In this document: positions 18,975-30,023 of the stretch, piece after piece | How the letters are laid out: each line of letters begins with the position of its first letter | How positions within the stretch are numbered: the stretch's first letter is position 1 | DNA from: Paenalcaligenes suwonensis | GTDB taxonomy: Bacteria > Pseudomonadota > Gammaproteobacteria > Burkholderiales > Burkholderiaceae_B | Length of the DNA stretch: 64,000 bases | Assembly: GCF_011290505.1 (NCBI RefSeq) | Contig: NZ_JAANPV010000005.1 | Span: forward strand, 62,001 to 126,000 | Direction: 5' to 3' | Notes under the pieces: generated by a model | What the model was told of the DNA's origin: nothing | What the model saw: only the letters and a program-made list of their open reading frames with translations | Database searches by the model: none | Position numbers and translations under genes: made by a program

Positions 18975-19850
18975 TTAACGGGAATCCTTAGTCTGAGACC
19001 AGAAATTAAAGAACTCCGAATCAGGGCTGATTACGAGGATATCGTTTTCAGAACTGAAGGCGTTACGGTAGGCCTCTAAGCTGCGGTAGAAACGGTAGAA
19101 CTCTGGATTTTTACCGTAGGCCGATGCATACACACCAGCGGCTTCAGCATCACCCTCACCACGAATAGCCTGAGACTTCGCATAAGCCTCTGCCAGCATT
19201 TCTTCACGAGTACGATCAGCCTGCGCACGAATACGCTCGCTTTCCGCCATACCGGTTGCACGCAAACGGTTAGCCTCTTGCTTACGCTCGGCTTCCATAC
19301 GACGGTACACCGACTCGGAAATTTCGGGCACAAAGCCAATGCGTGTCAGACGTACGTCTACCACTTCCACCCCAAATGGGCGTGCGCGTGCCGCCACCGC
19401 ATTCAGTACCTCACGCATGATTTCGTCACGCTCAGAAGCCACTACGTCTTTTACGGTACGTACGTTAACAGCCGCGTTCAGCGCATCGCGAATCTGTGCT
19501 TGCAAACGCTCTACAGCACCACGATCAGACGCACCAAATGTCACGTAGTACTGGCGTGGGTCAGAAATACGCCATTTCACGTAGTAATCAATCAGCAAGT
19601 TTTTCTTTTCTGCTGTTTGAATACGCTCAGGCTCTTTGTTCTCAATTGTCTGCAAACGCTTATCCAAAAACACTACGTTTTGGAAAGGAGGTGGCAGTTT
19701 GAAATACAAACCGGGTTTGGAAATGGATTCTTTCACTTCACCCAGCGCAAACACCAACGCCAGATCACGTTCGCGTACGATAAAAACAGATGATAGCAAT
19801 ACCGCCAGGGCGATGGCCAAGGCGATCAATGCTGGAAACAAACGATGCAT
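18975..19850 (-). CDS. hflC: HflC, FtsH-modulating membrane protease complex subunit
   Basis: A 291-residue SPFH/prohibitin-family protein that forms a membrane complex with HflK around the FtsH protease. An N-terminal membrane anchor (about residues 5-25, 'ALIALAIALAVLLSSVFIV') is followed by the prohibitin domain starting 'VRERDLALVFALGEV' and a long helical stretch rich in Glu, Ala and Arg ('ERKQEANRLRATGMAESER'). It follows hflK with 9 bases between them. Confidence 0.95.
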   Translation of the reverse strand: MHRLFPALIALAIALAVLLSSVFIVRERDLALVFALGEVKESISKPGLYFKLPPPFQNVVFLDKRLQTIENKEPERIQTAEKKNLLIDYYVKWRISDPRQYYVTFGASDRGAVERLQAQIRDALNAAVNVRTVKDVVASERDEIMREVLNAVAARARPFGVEVVDVRLTRIGFVPEISESVYRRMEAERKQEANRLRATGMAESERIRAQADRTREEMLAEAYAKSQAIRGEGDAEAAGVYASAYGKNPEFYRFYRSLEAYRNAFSSENDILVISPDSEFFNFWSQTKDSR

Positions 19851-19859
19851 TGTGATCTC

Positions 19860-21164
19860 CTAGCGGGAATAAGGCGAGTAAAGGTTAGGCAAGTTATTAC
19901 CTTGCGTAGACGCTGCCGCTGCTGGACGTGGCACCTCAGTTGCTTTGCTGGTTGTTGCCGCTGTCGCTGCAGCAGACACCGCCGCATCGCTACCGTTAGT
20001 TGCCGAACCTGTCACAGCTTTCGCTGCCTGACTGGTGATTTTATCCAGTGGCAAATACAGCATATTGCTGCCAGCAGGTAAATCCACCATAACCTTGGCA
20101 CTTTGCTCCAAGATCTCTTGCATGGTTGTCAGGTAGAGACGATCACGCATCACACCCGGTGCTTTAACGTATTCTTTCTCTACGCTAGTAAAGCGCGCTG
20201 AGTCACCCTGTGCGTCACCAATAACGCGGGCTTTGTACCCTTCAGCCTCTTCCATCATTCTCGAGACTTGGCCTCGTGCTTCAGGAAGAATCTTGTTAGC
20301 GTATGCATTACCTTCGTTAATCAGACGCTCTCGGTCTTGACCCGCTTTCACTGCATCGTCAAACGCTGCCTGAACTTGCTCAGGCGGCTGAACGTTCTGA
20401 ATCGCTACCGTACTGATCTCAATACCGGTTTTGTACAATTCAAGAATGCTTTGCGCCAGTTTTTGCACATCTTGCGCAACCACGGTACGACCCGAGTACA
20501 AGATGGAATCCATAGGCGTACGCCCCACTACTTCACGCATGGCTGTTTCTGCGGCTTGACGCACAGCATCATCAGGGCCCACGGTATTAAACAAGTAGTC
20601 AGGTGCACCACCCGGCTGCAAGCGGTACTGCACAACGAATTGCACATCCACAATACTTTCGTCCTGCGTCAACATCAGTGACTCAGGCAGAACTTTATTA
20701 CGGGAGTTACCACGATAGCCCAATTCGATAGTACGCAATTGCGCAACGTTTACGTCTTGGTGCTCTTCGATAGGGCTAGGCCAACGCCATTGCAAGCCTG
20801 GGCCCAATGTTGTGGTGTATTGACCAAAGCGCGTAACCACCGCGACCTGACCCTCTTCCACAATCATGAAGCCACTTGCCAACCAAAAGCCCACGGCAGC
20901 TATACCAAGCCCCATGAAAATCTTTGGTGAGCCTTTAGGCATACGTGGTGTGTTGCCACCTGCACCACCTGGCGGCTGATTGCCACCATGGCGCTGCTTA
21001 CGACCAAACACCGAACCCAAACGGTTATTAAAATCACGCCAGACCTCGTCTAGATCAGGCGGACCCTCTTGACCGGACTCAGGACGACGAGGAGGCTGCT
21101 GATCGCCTTTTTTCTCGCCGCTGCGACCCCAACCGGGATCATTCAAGTTGTAAATTCTGGACAT
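19860..21164 (-). CDS. hflK: HflK, FtsH-modulating membrane protease complex subunit
   Basis: Partner of HflC in the inner-membrane HflKC complex. The start is taken as ATG 21164 (MSRIYNLNDPGWG), which matches the family; ATG 21173 is possible, and upstream starts lie deeper inside hflX. Residues about 15-95 form a Gly/Pro/Arg-rich cytoplasmic region, then there is one transmembrane segment ('IFMGLGIAAVGFWLASGFMI'), the prohibitin domain ('EGQVAVVTRFGQY') and a coiled-coil region. The C-terminus is a low-complexity Ala/Thr/Ser tail. The start overlaps the end of hflX by 26 bases. Confidence 0.95.
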   Translation of the reverse strand: MSRIYNLNDPGWGRSGEKKGDQQPPRRPESGQEGPPDLDEVWRDFNNRLGSVFGRKQRHGGNQPPGGAGGNTPRMPKGSPKIFMGLGIAAVGFWLASGFMIVEEGQVAVVTRFGQYTTTLGPGLQWRWPSPIEEHQDVNVAQLRTIELGYRGNSRNKVLPESLMLTQDESIVDVQFVVQYRLQPGGAPDYLFNTVGPDDAVRQAAETAMREVVGRTPMDSILYSGRTVVAQDVQKLAQSILELYKTGIEISTVAIQNVQPPEQVQAAFDDAVKAGQDRERLINEGNAYANKILPEARGQVSRMMEEAEGYKARVIGDAQGDSARFTSVEKEYVKAPGVMRDRLYLTTMQEILEQSAKVMVDLPAGSNMLYLPLDKITSQAAKAVTGSATNGSDAAVSAAATAATTSKATEVPRPAAAASTQGNNLPNLYSPYSR

Positions 21165-22245
21165 TAAACGCATTACTTTCTGAAAGTTGACCTGATTCGG
21201 CAATCGCTTCGCGTAAATAGTCTAGCCCAACCCGCTCAAGGGCGCTGACAAAGACACGCAAAATCTTACCATGTTCATCGCGCTCGATCCTAGGTTCAAA
21301 ACCTGCTTGATCGATCTTGTTATAGACCAGCACACGAGGTATCTGTGCCGCCCCAATATCATCCAGTACTTTATGTACTTCGTGAATTTGCTCGTCACGC
21401 TGTGGGCTAGACGCATCCACCACGTGCAGCAGCAAGTCTGCATGCACTGTCTCTTCGAGCGTAGCACGGAATGCAGCAATCAATGCCGGTGGTAGATCAC
21501 GAATGAACCCCACCGTATCCGACACCACTACCTGCCCTGTACCTTCAATCCAGATTTTCCGGGTTGTAGGGTCTAGCGTGGCAAATAACTGGTCTGCCGC
21601 ATAGGCATTTGCACGAGTCAGTGCATTAAAAAGTGTGGATTTTCCGGCGTTGGTATAACCAACCAAAGCAACCGTTAAGGTACTGCTGCGCATACGTGCT
21701 CGGCGTTGTGTAGCACGTTGTCGCTGCACTTTTTCAAGACGCTCACGCAACTTGCGTACTTTGTCACCAATCATTCGGCGGTCCAGCTCAAGCTGTGACT
21801 CACCGGGTCCACGTATACCTATACCGCCCTGCTGACGCTCTAAGTGCGTCCATAGTCGAGTTAAACGTGTAGATAAGTGCTGTAGCTGCGCGAGCTCCAC
21901 CTGCAACTTACCTTCATGGCTTTGCGCACGTAAGGCGAAGATATCAAGAATTAGCGCTACCCTATCCACCACGCGACGGTTAAATTGTCGCTCTAAGTTT
22001 CGCTGTTGCGCTGGACTTAAGGGGTGGTCAAACAGGATAAGCTCAACTTCGTGAGCCTCTGCGATACGTACAGCTTCTTCAACCTTGCCCGAACCTATGA
22101 AGTAGGCCGCATCTGGTTTACTGCGTTTAGCCACCACCACATCGGCAATGACCGCACCAGCACCAGTCGCCAACATCACAAACTCTTCAGCATGTGCTTG
22201 GTAGTCTGGTTCGCCCATGTCCACACTGATAATCAGCGTCTTCAT
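21139..22245 (-). CDS. hflX: GTPase HflX (ribosome-splitting)
   Basis: A 368-residue TRAFAC GTPase that binds 50S subunits and rescues stalled ribosomes. The N-terminal HflX domain and the helical stretch with 'GIRGPGESQLELDRR' (the family signature before the G domain) precede the G1 loop 'GYTNAGKST', G3 'DTVGFIRDLP' and G4 'NKID'. It lies between hfq and hflK as in most proteobacteria, with a potential attenuating hairpin upstream and its last 26 bases shared with hflK. Confidence 0.95.
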   Translation of the reverse strand: MKTLIISVDMGEPDYQAHAEEFVMLATGAGAVIADVVVAKRSKPDAAYFIGSGKVEEAVRIAEAHEVELILFDHPLSPAQQRNLERQFNRRVVDRVALILDIFALRAQSHEGKLQVELAQLQHLSTRLTRLWTHLERQQGGIGIRGPGESQLELDRRMIGDKVRKLRERLEKVQRQRATQRRARMRSSTLTVALVGYTNAGKSTLFNALTRANAYAADQLFATLDPTTRKIWIEGTGQVVVSDTVGFIRDLPPALIAAFRATLEETVHADLLLHVVDASSPQRDEQIHEVHKVLDDIGAAQIPRVLVYNKIDQAGFEPRIERDEHGKILRVFVSALERVGLDYLREAIAESGQLSESNAFNVQNLQLE

Positions 22246-22262
22246 CGGCTACCCCTAAAATA

Positions 22263-22296
22263 AATACCCGCCCATCTGTAGCGATAAGCGGGTATT
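22263..22296 (-). terminator. Possible internal terminator between hfq and hflX
   Basis: AATACCCGC and GCGGGTATT form a 9-bp stem around a 16-base loop just after hfq, and the minus strand goes on TATTTTAG. The T run is broken, so it is more likely a partial terminator or RNA 3'-end determinant that lets hfq be expressed above hflXKC. Confidence 0.5.
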
Positions 22297-22314
22297 GGGA
22301 AGATGGCACTACAC

Positions 22315-22551
22315 TTATTCAGCGTCGTCATCCGCTTTCAGGGATACGGGACGAGCAGGTACCACAGTGGAGATGGCATGTTTGTAAACCATCTGAGTCA
22401 CGGTATTACGTAGCAGCACTACGTACTGATCAAATGATTCGATTTGCCCCTGCAATTTAATACCGTTTACCAGATAGATGGATACAGGGATATGTTCCTT
22501 ACGCAGGGCGTTTAAAAATGGGTCTTGTAATATTTGCCCTTTATTGCTCAT
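22315..22551 (-). CDS. hfq: RNA chaperone Hfq
   Basis: A 78-residue Sm-like protein that forms a hexamer and pairs small RNAs with mRNAs. The Sm1 motif '[20 protein letters not shown]' and the Sm2 motif with '[10 protein letters not shown]' (the KH of the poly-U-binding proximal face) are present. The C-terminal tail is short and acidic (ADDDAE), as in Bordetella-type Hfq, unlike the long tail of E. coli. Confidence 0.98.
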   Translation of the reverse strand: MSNKGQILQDPFLNALRKEHIPVSIYLVNGIKLQGQIESFDQYVVLLRNTVTQMVYKHAISTVVPARPVSLKADDDAE

Positions 22552-22658
22552 TGGCTAAACTCCAATTGTGTTGTTATTCGGTTGAATCTTGTAAACCTAT
22601 ACTTTACAGGGTTTCACCCTGTTGCGCACCCTGCAAACCATAGCATGTTAACAAACGC

Positions 22659-23744
22659 TTACTCTGCGTTGCGCTCTAGTATAGTTGCTAGCTCTTGAGT
22701 CAGACGCTTACACTGCGCCAAAGTTCCCACTGTAATCCTTAAAAACTGCTGAATGCGCTCTTGCGAGAAGTGACGCACCAAAACACCGCGTTCTTTCAAG
22801 GCTTGTTGCAAATGCGCCGCATCATGCTCTGGATGAGCAGCAAACACAAAGTTCGTCGCTGACGGCAGCACGGTAAAACCTAAACCTTGCAAGTCTTTGG
22901 TTAACTCGTCACGCGCATCCATCACCGCTTTACGCACCTCATTAAAGTAGTCCTGATCGTCAATGGCTGCTTGCGCACCCGCCAACGCCAGACTATCTAA
23001 TGGGTAAGAGTTGAAACTGTCTTTGATACGTTCTAGGCCTGCCACGATTTCTGGGCTTGCCAAGGCAAACCCCACACGCAACCCCGCCAAGGCATAAGAC
23101 TTAGATAAGGTTTGCACCACCACCACATTGGGGTACTGCTTAACCAAGCCAGAAGCACTTTTACCGCCGAAGTCGACGTAGGCTTCATCCACCACCACTA
23201 CCGTATCGGGGTTGGCCTTCACAATGCGCTCTACATCACCCAGCTCTACCAGCAAGCTAGTGGGCGCATTAGGGTTCGCAAAAATAATGGCCGCAGGTGC
23301 TACATCACGCTGCTGTGTGTAGTCTTCTACACGAATGGAGAAGTCTTCAGCCAGCGGGATGATTTCAAACGGTACTTGATAGTAACGGCAGTAGGTACGG
23401 TAAAAACTGTAGCTAATGTCAGGTAGCAGCAGAGGACGACCGCCACGCAGGAATAAACCACTGAAAATATGCGCCAGAATTTCGTCTGAACCATTACCTA
23501 CGAAGACGTTCTCAACCTCTAGATGATGCAAACGAGCAATGCTTTGGCGCAAGCCTTTAGCATCGTAACTAGGGTATAAACGCAGGCTGTCATTGGCAGC
23601 CTGTTTGATCGCAGCAATCGCTTTAGGCGATGGCCCGTATGGATGCTCATTGGTATTCAGCTTGATCAAGTTTTCTATAGCAAGCTGCTCGCCGGGCACA
23701 TACGGCTGCAAGTTATTTACGTGGTCACTCCAAAAACGGCTCAC
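22659..23744 (-). CDS. hisC: Histidinol-phosphate aminotransferase
   Basis: A 361-residue fold-type I PLP aminotransferase for the histidinol-phosphate step of histidine synthesis. The PLP lysine lies in '[14 protein letters not shown]', the Asn/Asp cofactor contacts in 'NPNAPTS' and '[12 protein letters not shown]', and the C-terminal Arg in 'FLRITVGT'. It starts 4 bases inside the end of der, so the two are coupled. A second hisC in the main his operon is common in this group, so this copy could serve aromatic amino acids instead; family membership itself is sure. Confidence 0.92.
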   Translation of the reverse strand: MSRFWSDHVNNLQPYVPGEQLAIENLIKLNTNEHPYGPSPKAIAAIKQAANDSLRLYPSYDAKGLRQSIARLHHLEVENVFVGNGSDEILAHIFSGLFLRGGRPLLLPDISYSFYRTYCRYYQVPFEIIPLAEDFSIRVEDYTQQRDVAPAAIIFANPNAPTSLLVELGDVERIVKANPDTVVVVDEAYVDFGGKSASGLVKQYPNVVVVQTLSKSYALAGLRVGFALASPEIVAGLERIKDSFNSYPLDSLALAGAQAAIDDQDYFNEVRKAVMDARDELTKDLQGLGFTVLPSATNFVFAAHPEHDAAHLQQALKERGVLVRHFSQERIQQFLRITVGTLAQCKRLTQELATILERNAE

Positions 23745-25123
23745 TTTTTATCCTGCACATAAGGGTTGTGGGATGACTTCAGGTCTATACGCAATGGCGT
23801 GCCCTGCAAGTCAAACGCTTCACGGAAACGTCCCTCAAGGTAGCGTCGATAGGAATCTGATACGCCTTCCAAACCGCTACCATGAATAACGATCAAAGGT
23901 GGGTTCTGCCCCCCTTGGTGAGCATAGCGCAGTTTGGGGCGGAAAATACCTTTACGTGGCGGTTGTTGCTGTTCTACCGCTGCATGCAAGACACGTGTCA
24001 GTTTTGGTGTAGACAAACGACGGAATGCTGCGCCATGCGCTTCACGCACAGACTTCAGCACCGGACGTATGCCTTGGCCCTTTAAGGCCGACATCGTGTG
24101 CATTTTTGCGAAGTTCAAGAAGTGCAACTTACGTTCGAATTCGCGCTGCACCCACTCACGCTTGTAGCTGTCTAGGTCATCCCATTTATTGATACCTATC
24201 ACCAGCGCACGACCTGTTTCTTGAATAAAGCCCGCGATACTGGCGTCTTGATCCGAGATTTCAGTTTGCGCATCCAGCATCAACAGCACCACATTACTGG
24301 CTTCAATCGCTTGCAAGGTTTTAATCACCGAGAATTTCTCGATGGTTTCAAACACTTTACCCTTACGTCGCAACCCAGCCGTGTCTATTAATGTGTAGGG
24401 CACACCACCGTGCTCGAACTCGATTTCGATGGCATCACGTGTGGTGCCAGGCATATCAAATGCGATTACCCTTTCCTCACCCATCAAGCTATTGATAAAT
24501 GTGGATTTACCCACGTTTGGTCTACCCACAATCGCCAATTTAATGCGATGCTCAATGGGTTTTTCCGGCGCATCTGGATCGAATTCTTCTTCGACTTCCG
24601 GTTCGATTTCTGGCTCAGGCACTTCCGTCAACGCGGATTCAATCAAATCCATCACGCCGTCCCCGTGCGAAGCAGAAATCATTTTCGCTTCACCCAGACC
24701 CAACTCGTAGAAGTCAGCCACGGCCGCACTATGACGCATGCCTTCTGCTTTATTCACTGCCAAAATCACGGGTCTACCCGAGCGACGCAGCAAATTCGCA
24801 ATATCAAAATCCAGTCGGTTTACGCCTTCACGCGCATCGACTAAGAAAATCACCACATCAGACTCAATAATAGCCTGATGGGTTTGACGTGCCATTTCCC
24901 GCACCACCCCCTCTTTGGCCACCGGCTCAAAACCGCCTGTATCCACCACCAAATAAGGACGTGATCCCATTCTGCCTTCGCCGTAATGGCGATCGCGCGT
25001 CAGCCCTGGGAAATCCGCCACCAACGCCTGGCGGGAACGCGTAAGACGGTTAAACAACGTGGATTTACCCACGTTGGCCCGCCCTACTAGCGTCACTACC
25101 GGCTTGAAAGCAATCTTGCTCAA
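23741..25123 (-). CDS. der: Ribosome assembly GTPase Der (EngA)
   Basis: A 460-residue GTPase with two tandem G domains, needed to mature the 50S subunit. The P-loops are GRANVGKST (near residue 13) and GRPNVGKST (near residue 200). The G3/G4 elements DTGG, NKAEG, DTAGL and NKWD follow, and the C-terminal KH-like domain contains '[17 protein letters not shown]'. An acidic linker ([15 protein letters not shown]) joins the two G domains. It overlaps bamB upstream and hisC downstream by 4 bases each. Confidence 0.97.
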   Translation of the reverse strand: MSKIAFKPVVTLVGRANVGKSTLFNRLTRSRQALVADFPGLTRDRHYGEGRMGSRPYLVVDTGGFEPVAKEGVVREMARQTHQAIIESDVVIFLVDAREGVNRLDFDIANLLRRSGRPVILAVNKAEGMRHSAAVADFYELGLGEAKMISASHGDGVMDLIESALTEVPEPEIEPEVEEEFDPDAPEKPIEHRIKLAIVGRPNVGKSTFINSLMGEERVIAFDMPGTTRDAIEIEFEHGGVPYTLIDTAGLRRKGKVFETIEKFSVIKTLQAIEASNVVLLMLDAQTEISDQDASIAGFIQETGRALVIGINKWDDLDSYKREWVQREFERKLHFLNFAKMHTMSALKGQGIRPVLKSVREAHGAAFRRLSTPKLTRVLHAAVEQQQPPRKGIFRPKLRYAHQGGQNPPLIVIHGSGLEGVSDSYRRYLEGRFREAFDLQGTPLRIDLKSSHNPYVQDKK

Positions 25124-26268
25124 TTGACACCAACCAATAATAAATTACCGTTGCCAGTCTGTACGATCACACCGCGATCAGTAGCCACCAACGGAGAAGT
25201 AATTGCACCACCACCAACGCTTACGCGTCCTAGGAAGCGCCCATCTGAGCGGGATAACAAATGCACGTAGCCTTCGGAGTCACCCACCACCACCGCTTCC
25301 GGCACCACTGCAGGTGCTGACAAGCGACGGTTGCGCAGCCCTTCTTGGCTCCACAGTGACGTCCCGTCCATCATGCTGAACCCACTCAGCACATCATGTC
25401 TGTTTGCAGCGTATACGAACCTGTCGTCAGCCGCGATCCCTACACTAGTAGAGAAATCACGCGACCACACGGGCACACCACCTTGGGACACATCAAAACA
25501 CACAATACGGCCTTGATATGCTGCTGCACATAGTAATGGACCGCGAATTAACGGCTGGCCCACCACATCAATAATACGTTCTAAGTCAGTAGCCCCTTTG
25601 GACACCGCTACCGTGCCTTCCCACTGCACAGAACCGCTGTTCAGGTCTACTGCCATCACACGACCATTAGGCATACCAGCAATCAACATGCCATCGATCA
25701 TGTCCATCTGAATACTGGTTTTCAATGCCAAGGCTGGGCCTGGTCGCTGAATGCTCCACAACAGCTCGCCATTACGTGCATCAAAAGCTTGTAAGCGGTA
25801 GTCGCTACTACGCACCACCACCACGCCGTAACCCACCACAGGGGGCACGTTTACCTCACTAGCCGCCGTAGCACGCCAGGCTTCTTTACCCTGGTCATCC
25901 AGAGCAATAACGGTGCCGTCATTCGCCGCTACCACCACCAATCTACCATCGGCACCCACGCCAGCACTAAGACGTTTATCAACGTTAGTACTCCACACAG
26001 GGCGGCCGCTAGCCAAGTCTACTTTGCTCACTACACCTGATGGTGTTGCCGCATAAACGTTTGTACCCGATGCAATAGGCACAAAACCATAACCACCACC
26101 GCTACCAATAGAGGTAGACCAACGCACACCAGCCTGAACCTCGGGCTGGAAGTCGGTGAGTGGCACGGGATCAAAACGGGGGTTGCTGCTAGAGCATGCT
26201 GTTAACAAACCCAAGCCCAACACAGCCGCTACAGCAACCACTGAACGTTTAAATACGTATTTAGCCAT
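25120..26268 (-). CDS. bamB: Outer membrane assembly lipoprotein BamB
   Basis: An exported lipoprotein of 382 residues, part of the BAM complex that folds beta-barrel proteins. The signal peptide ends in the lipobox LLTAC, with Cys25 as lipidation site. The mature part is a run of PQQ/WD-like beta-propeller repeats ('[20 protein letters not shown]', '[18 protein letters not shown]' and others). Its last codons overlap the der start and its start abuts the yfgM-like stop, in the conserved order hisS-yfgM-bamB-der. Confidence 0.95.
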   Translation of the reverse strand: MAKYVFKRSVVAVAAVLGLGLLTACSSSNPRFDPVPLTDFQPEVQAGVRWSTSIGSGGGYGFVPIASGTNVYAATPSGVVSKVDLASGRPVWSTNVDKRLSAGVGADGRLVVVAANDGTVIALDDQGKEAWRATAASEVNVPPVVGYGVVVVRSSDYRLQAFDARNGELLWSIQRPGPALALKTSIQMDMIDGMLIAGMPNGRVMAVDLNSGSVQWEGTVAVSKGATDLERIIDVVGQPLIRGPLLCAAAYQGRIVCFDVSQGGVPVWSRDFSTSVGIAADDRFVYAANRHDVLSGFSMMDGTSLWSQEGLRNRRLSAPAVVPEAVVVGDSEGYVHLLSRSDGRFLGRVSVGGGAITSPLVATDRGVIVQTGNGNLLLVGVN

Positions 26269-26906
26269 TATTGCTGCTCTCCAATTGCATCAATCTTCAG
26301 TTGAATTAATTGTTCTACGGCATCGCCCTTCAACAAGCCCAAGGCTTCTTGCCATGCGGCACGTGCGTCAGCCAGTTTCTGCTGAGCAAACAAAACGTCA
26401 CCTTTACGATCTGCATACAGGCCAGCAAACCCTTCTGGAGGATTATTCAACTGCGCCAAGGCTGCATCGAAATTCTTTTGTTCCAACAACAAACCTGCCA
26501 AGCGCAGTCTAGCTACAGCTTTCAGAGCAGGATCGGAGCCTTGCTGAATCAGCCACTCCAGTTGCTCACGAGCACCATCAGCATTACCACGCTCTTGCAA
26601 TGCCCAAGCGGCTACCAATGCACCACGACTCGCATAGCCGGACTTAGGAAAGTCAGCACGCAAGGTTGAACTCGCTGCAACCAAACGTGCATCAGCTTCT
26701 TCACCAGTCATCACACTGGCCGCTTCCAGCGCTTCAAAATAACCCATGGCTTGCGTGTTCTGGTGATTTTGGTACCACTGCCAGCCGCGCCAGCCCAAAA
26801 TACCTGCCAACACCACGAAGGCGAGAACCACGCACAATGTACCGTAGCGGGTCCACCAGTCTTTAATCGCGTCCAGCTTTTCCTGTTCTTCCAGATCGTA
26901 AGCCAT
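26268..26906 (-). CDS. YfgM-like membrane-anchored TPR protein
   Basis: A 212-residue protein of the YfgM family (tetratricopeptide-like, formerly DUF2133). A short cytoplasmic segment ('MAYDLEEQEKLDAIKDWW'), one transmembrane helix at about residues 22-42, then a periplasmic helical repeat region (for example 'ARLRLAGLLLEQKNFDAAL'). In E. coli YfgM works with the periplasmic chaperone PpiD at the Sec translocon; that role is known from the family, not shown here. It lies between hisS and bamB, touching bamB. Confidence 0.9.
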   Translation of the reverse strand: MAYDLEEQEKLDAIKDWWTRYGTLCVVLAFVVLAGILGWRGWQWYQNHQNTQAMGYFEALEAASVMTGEEADARLVAASSTLRADFPKSGYASRGALVAAWALQERGNADGAREQLEWLIQQGSDPALKAVARLRLAGLLLEQKNFDAALAQLNNPPEGFAGLYADRKGDVLFAQQKLADARAAWQEALGLLKGDAVEQLIQLKIDAIGEQQ

Positions 26907-26913
26907 GTCGTGT

Positions 26914-28197
26914 TTATACCTTCGTTGTTAAAACCGTTGCCAATTGATCAAATGCCACGCTTTGTTGCTGGGCTTCGTCTTCCTCTAGACGCAACCACTT
27001 CACGCTTGCAGTGCGTGTAGTCAATTCGTTTTCGCCCAGAATTACCGCTACGTACGCACCGCTTGCATCGGCACGTTTAAACTGCGATTTAAACCCCGAC
27101 GAGCCTGCATGCACAATCACACGCAAACCCACATCGCGCAATTGCTCAGCCAATAAGCTGGCTTGGCGCTGAGCATCATCACCTTGGTGCACCATGTACA
27201 CATCGCATTCGCTTTGTTCGGTTTGGTTGGCCTCTTGTTCGCATAAATCCAGCAAACGCTCCATACCAATCGCAAACCCCACCGCTGGAGCAGGCTTACC
27301 ACCCAGCAGAGGAATCAAGCCGTCATACCTACCGCCACCACACACGGTGCCTTGAGCGCCCAGTCTATCGGTAATCCACTCAAACACAGTGAGGTTGTAG
27401 TAATCCAAACCACGCACCAAACGAGGGTTTAGCGTGTAAGCAATACCGGCATCGTCCAAACGTTTACATACACCTTGGTAGTGCGCCAGAGACTCTTCGC
27501 CCAAGTAATCAAATAACTTGGGTGCATTGTTAGCCATTTCTTGCATGGCTGGGTTTTTAGTATCCAGCACACGCAGAGGATTGCTGTACATGCGACGTTG
27601 CGCTTCTTCATCCAGAATAGATTTGTGCTCTTCCAGATAACGAATCAATGCCTCGCGGTGCGCTGCACGCTCTTCAGCTTGGCCCAACGAGTTAATTTCC
27701 AAACGAATATCTTTAAGACCCAGAATCTTCCACAGACGATTCAGCATGATGATCAGCTCAGCGTCCACATCGGGGCCGGGCAAGCCCAAGGCTTCTACGT
27801 CAATTTGGTGGAACTGGCGGTAGCGACCACGCTGTGGGCGCTCATGCCTAAACACCGGACCCATCGCATACACACGATGTGGACGGTCATACAACAAGTT
27901 ATGCTCAATACTGGCACGCACCATACCCGCTGTAAATTCGGGGCGCATGGTCAGCAAGTCGCCATTTAACGAGTCGGTAAAGGAATACATTTCCTTTTCC
28001 ACAATATCGGTCACTTCACCAATACCGCGGCTAAACAGCTGCGTATGCTCTAACACTGGCGTACGCATGTTGCGATAACCGTAGCTGGCCAACCATTGGC
28101 GTACGGTTTCTTCTAGCTGTTCCCACTGCCAACTGGTATCGGGAAGAATATCTTTCATGCCGGTTAGGGCACGAAGTTTTTGAAACGACTGCGTCAT
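26914..28197 (-). CDS. hisS: Histidyl-tRNA synthetase
   Basis: Charges tRNA-His; 427 residues, class II. Motif 1 is around '[20 protein letters not shown]', motif 2 is '[19 protein letters not shown]', the histidine-specific '[13 protein letters not shown]' follows, and motif 3 is '[12 protein letters not shown]'. The C-terminal 90 residues are the HisS anticodon-binding domain, which the HisZ paralogue encoded 8 kb downstream lacks. It follows ispG by 33 bases. Confidence 0.97.
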   Translation of the reverse strand: MTQSFQKLRALTGMKDILPDTSWQWEQLEETVRQWLASYGYRNMRTPVLEHTQLFSRGIGEVTDIVEKEMYSFTDSLNGDLLTMRPEFTAGMVRASIEHNLLYDRPHRVYAMGPVFRHERPQRGRYRQFHQIDVEALGLPGPDVDAELIIMLNRLWKILGLKDIRLEINSLGQAEERAAHREALIRYLEEHKSILDEEAQRRMYSNPLRVLDTKNPAMQEMANNAPKLFDYLGEESLAHYQGVCKRLDDAGIAYTLNPRLVRGLDYYNLTVFEWITDRLGAQGTVCGGGRYDGLIPLLGGKPAPAVGFAIGMERLLDLCEQEANQTEQSECDVYMVHQGDDAQRQASLLAEQLRDVGLRVIVHAGSSGFKSQFKRADASGAYVAVILGENELTTRTASVKWLRLEEDEAQQQSVAFDQLATVLTTKV

Positions 28198-28230
28198 AAC
28201 TCTACTTTTTTGTATTGAAGCCGCACAGTA

Positions 28231-29520
28231 TTATTGCTGCGCTTGTTTATTACCATAGCGACGCTGAACATAGTCCAGCACAATGCCTTGAAATTCTTTG
28301 GCAATGGTATCGCCCTTCAATGTCACTACCCGCTCACCATCCAAATACACGGGTGCGGAAGGAACCTCCCCCGTGCCTGGTAGGCTAATACCTATATCGG
28401 CATGGCGACTTTCACCGGGGCCGTTGACCACACACCCCATGACGGCGACATTCATGCTTTCTACGCCAGGATACTGCTGGCGCCAAATGGGCATTTGCTC
28501 ACGCAAAAAGCGTTGAATATCATCCGCCAATTCCTGAAACACCGTACTACTAGTACGACCACACCCAGGACAGGCCACCACCATAGGAGCAAAGGCACGC
28601 AGCCCCATGGTTTGCAGAATTTCCTGCGCCACAATCACTTCACGCGTACGATCGCCACCCGGCTCTGGTGTCAACGAAATACGTATGGTATCGCCTATGC
28701 CTTGCTGTAACAATACCGATAACGCAGCCGTAGAAGCGACAATACCCTTGCTACCCATACCTGCTTCGGTCAAGCCCAAATGCAGTGGGTAATCACAGCG
28801 CTGAGACAGATCGCGATAGACCGTAATCAAATCTTGTACATGGCTGACTTTGCATGACAACACGATGGCGTTAGGTGATAAACCTAGTTCTTCGGCTCTA
28901 CGTGCATTACTGATCGCCGAGATTACCAGCGCATCACGCATCACCGCTTGGGCTTCCCATGGCTGAGACTGACGATTGTTATCGTCCATCATTCTGGCCA
29001 TGAGGTCATGATCTAGACTGCCCCAATTCACACCGATGCGTACAGGTTTTTCGTAACGGCACGCAACTTCGATCATTCGCGCAAAGTTATCGTCCCTGCG
29101 TTTCCCACCGCCCATGTTGCCCGGATTAATACGGTACTTAGACAGTGCTTGCGCGCATTCGGGGTAATCAGTAAGCAACTTATGCCCATTAAAGTGGAAG
29201 TCACCCACCAACGGCACGTTCATCCCCATACGATCTAACTGTTCGCGTATGGCTGGCACTTCGCGTGCCGCTTCGGGGGAGTTAACCGTAATTCGCACCA
29301 TTTCAGAACCCGCCAAGGCTAATTCCTTAACCTGTATCGCGGTTTCTATCGCATGGGCAGTATCCGTATTGGTCATGGACTGCACCACCACCGGTGCACC
29401 ACCACCAATAACCACCTGCTTATCGTTCCAGGTAACAGGTACTGCGCGAGTTTGACGTCTACTCTGTGCACCTACAGCCAAAGGGGCTTGATGAGCAAAA
29501 GGGGTAATGGCAGAGGTCAT
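28231..29520 (-). CDS. ispG: 4-hydroxy-3-methylbut-2-enyl diphosphate synthase IspG
   Basis: The [4Fe-4S] enzyme of the MEP isoprenoid pathway that turns methylerythritol cyclodiphosphate into HMBPP. 429 residues: an N-terminal TIM-barrel ('[20 protein letters not shown]', '[17 protein letters not shown]') and a C-terminal iron-sulfur domain with the cluster cysteines in '[10 protein letters not shown]' and '[16 protein letters not shown]'. Its start overlaps the end of the rodZ-like gene by 4 bases. Confidence 0.97.
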   Translation of the reverse strand: MTSAITPFAHQAPLAVGAQSRRQTRAVPVTWNDKQVVIGGGAPVVVQSMTNTDTAHAIETAIQVKELALAGSEMVRITVNSPEAAREVPAIREQLDRMGMNVPLVGDFHFNGHKLLTDYPECAQALSKYRINPGNMGGGKRRDDNFARMIEVACRYEKPVRIGVNWGSLDHDLMARMMDDNNRQSQPWEAQAVMRDALVISAISNARRAEELGLSPNAIVLSCKVSHVQDLITVYRDLSQRCDYPLHLGLTEAGMGSKGIVASTAALSVLLQQGIGDTIRISLTPEPGGDRTREVIVAQEILQTMGLRAFAPMVVACPGCGRTSSTVFQELADDIQRFLREQMPIWRQQYPGVESMNVAVMGCVVNGPGESRHADIGISLPGTGEVPSAPVYLDGERVVTLKGDTIAKEFQGIVLDYVQRRYGNKQAQQ

Positions 29521-30023
29521 TTTTTCAGTTCTTTCAACCAGTCAAAAAACAGCCAAGAATCAGGAATCCAGCCCCTGTCCAAAGCATAAAACACCGCCAC
29601 AAACAGCAGCAAGGCAATTACCAACCCCCAGCCCCATGCTCGTTGGCGAGGCTCTTCGGCATACAGCGGCGTATCGGCACCTGCCCAAGAACCTTTAATT
29701 TTACGAGGCACAGGTGGTCGTGGTGACGTACCGGCTTGTTTATCCAACACAGCCAGTACAGCATGTTCATCGACTTTAAGGTAGCGAGCATAGTTGCGCA
29801 CCATGCCACGCAGAGCGGCAGCTTTGGGCAACTGATCGAATTGCGAAAGCTCCAGCAGACGCACTTGCGCTTCGGAGTACTTCAATCGGCGAGATACATC
29901 GCTAACCGATAATCCACGCTGCTCGCGTAACTGCTGCAGCATTGCTCCCACATCTGTAAACTCAGGCGCTGCCGGCGCAGCCACTTCAGTATTCAACGAC
30001 GAATCGTACGTCATTAGACTCAT
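29517..30023 (-). CDS. rodZ: Short RodZ-like protein (HTH plus one transmembrane helix)
   Basis: A 168-residue protein with the N-terminal helix-turn-helix of RodZ (residues about 27-95, '[20 protein letters not shown]' and '[20 protein letters not shown]') and one transmembrane helix at about 133-152. RodZ links the MreB cytoskeleton to the cell-wall elongation machinery. Full-length RodZ has a periplasmic beta domain of over 100 residues after the membrane helix. Here only about 16 residues (ending WLKELKK) follow, so this is a short form, and no frameshifted remnant is seen because ispG starts at once. Position before ispG is that of rodZ. Overlaps are 1 base with rlmN and 4 with ispG. Confidence 0.8.
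   Translation of the reverse strand: MSLMTYDSSLNTEVAAPAAPEFTDVGAMLQQLREQRGLSVSDVSRRLKYSEAQVRLLELSQFDQLPKAAALRGMVRNYARYLKVDEHAVLAVLDKQAGTSPRPPVPRKIKGSWAGADTPLYAEEPRQRAWGWGLVIALLLFVAVFYALDRGWIPDSWLFFDWLKELKK

Noticed and set aside
22606-22622. Short palindrome ACAGGGT-TTC-ACCCTGT between hisC and hfq as a terminator
   Set aside because: The stem is only 7 bp and there is no T run on either strand.
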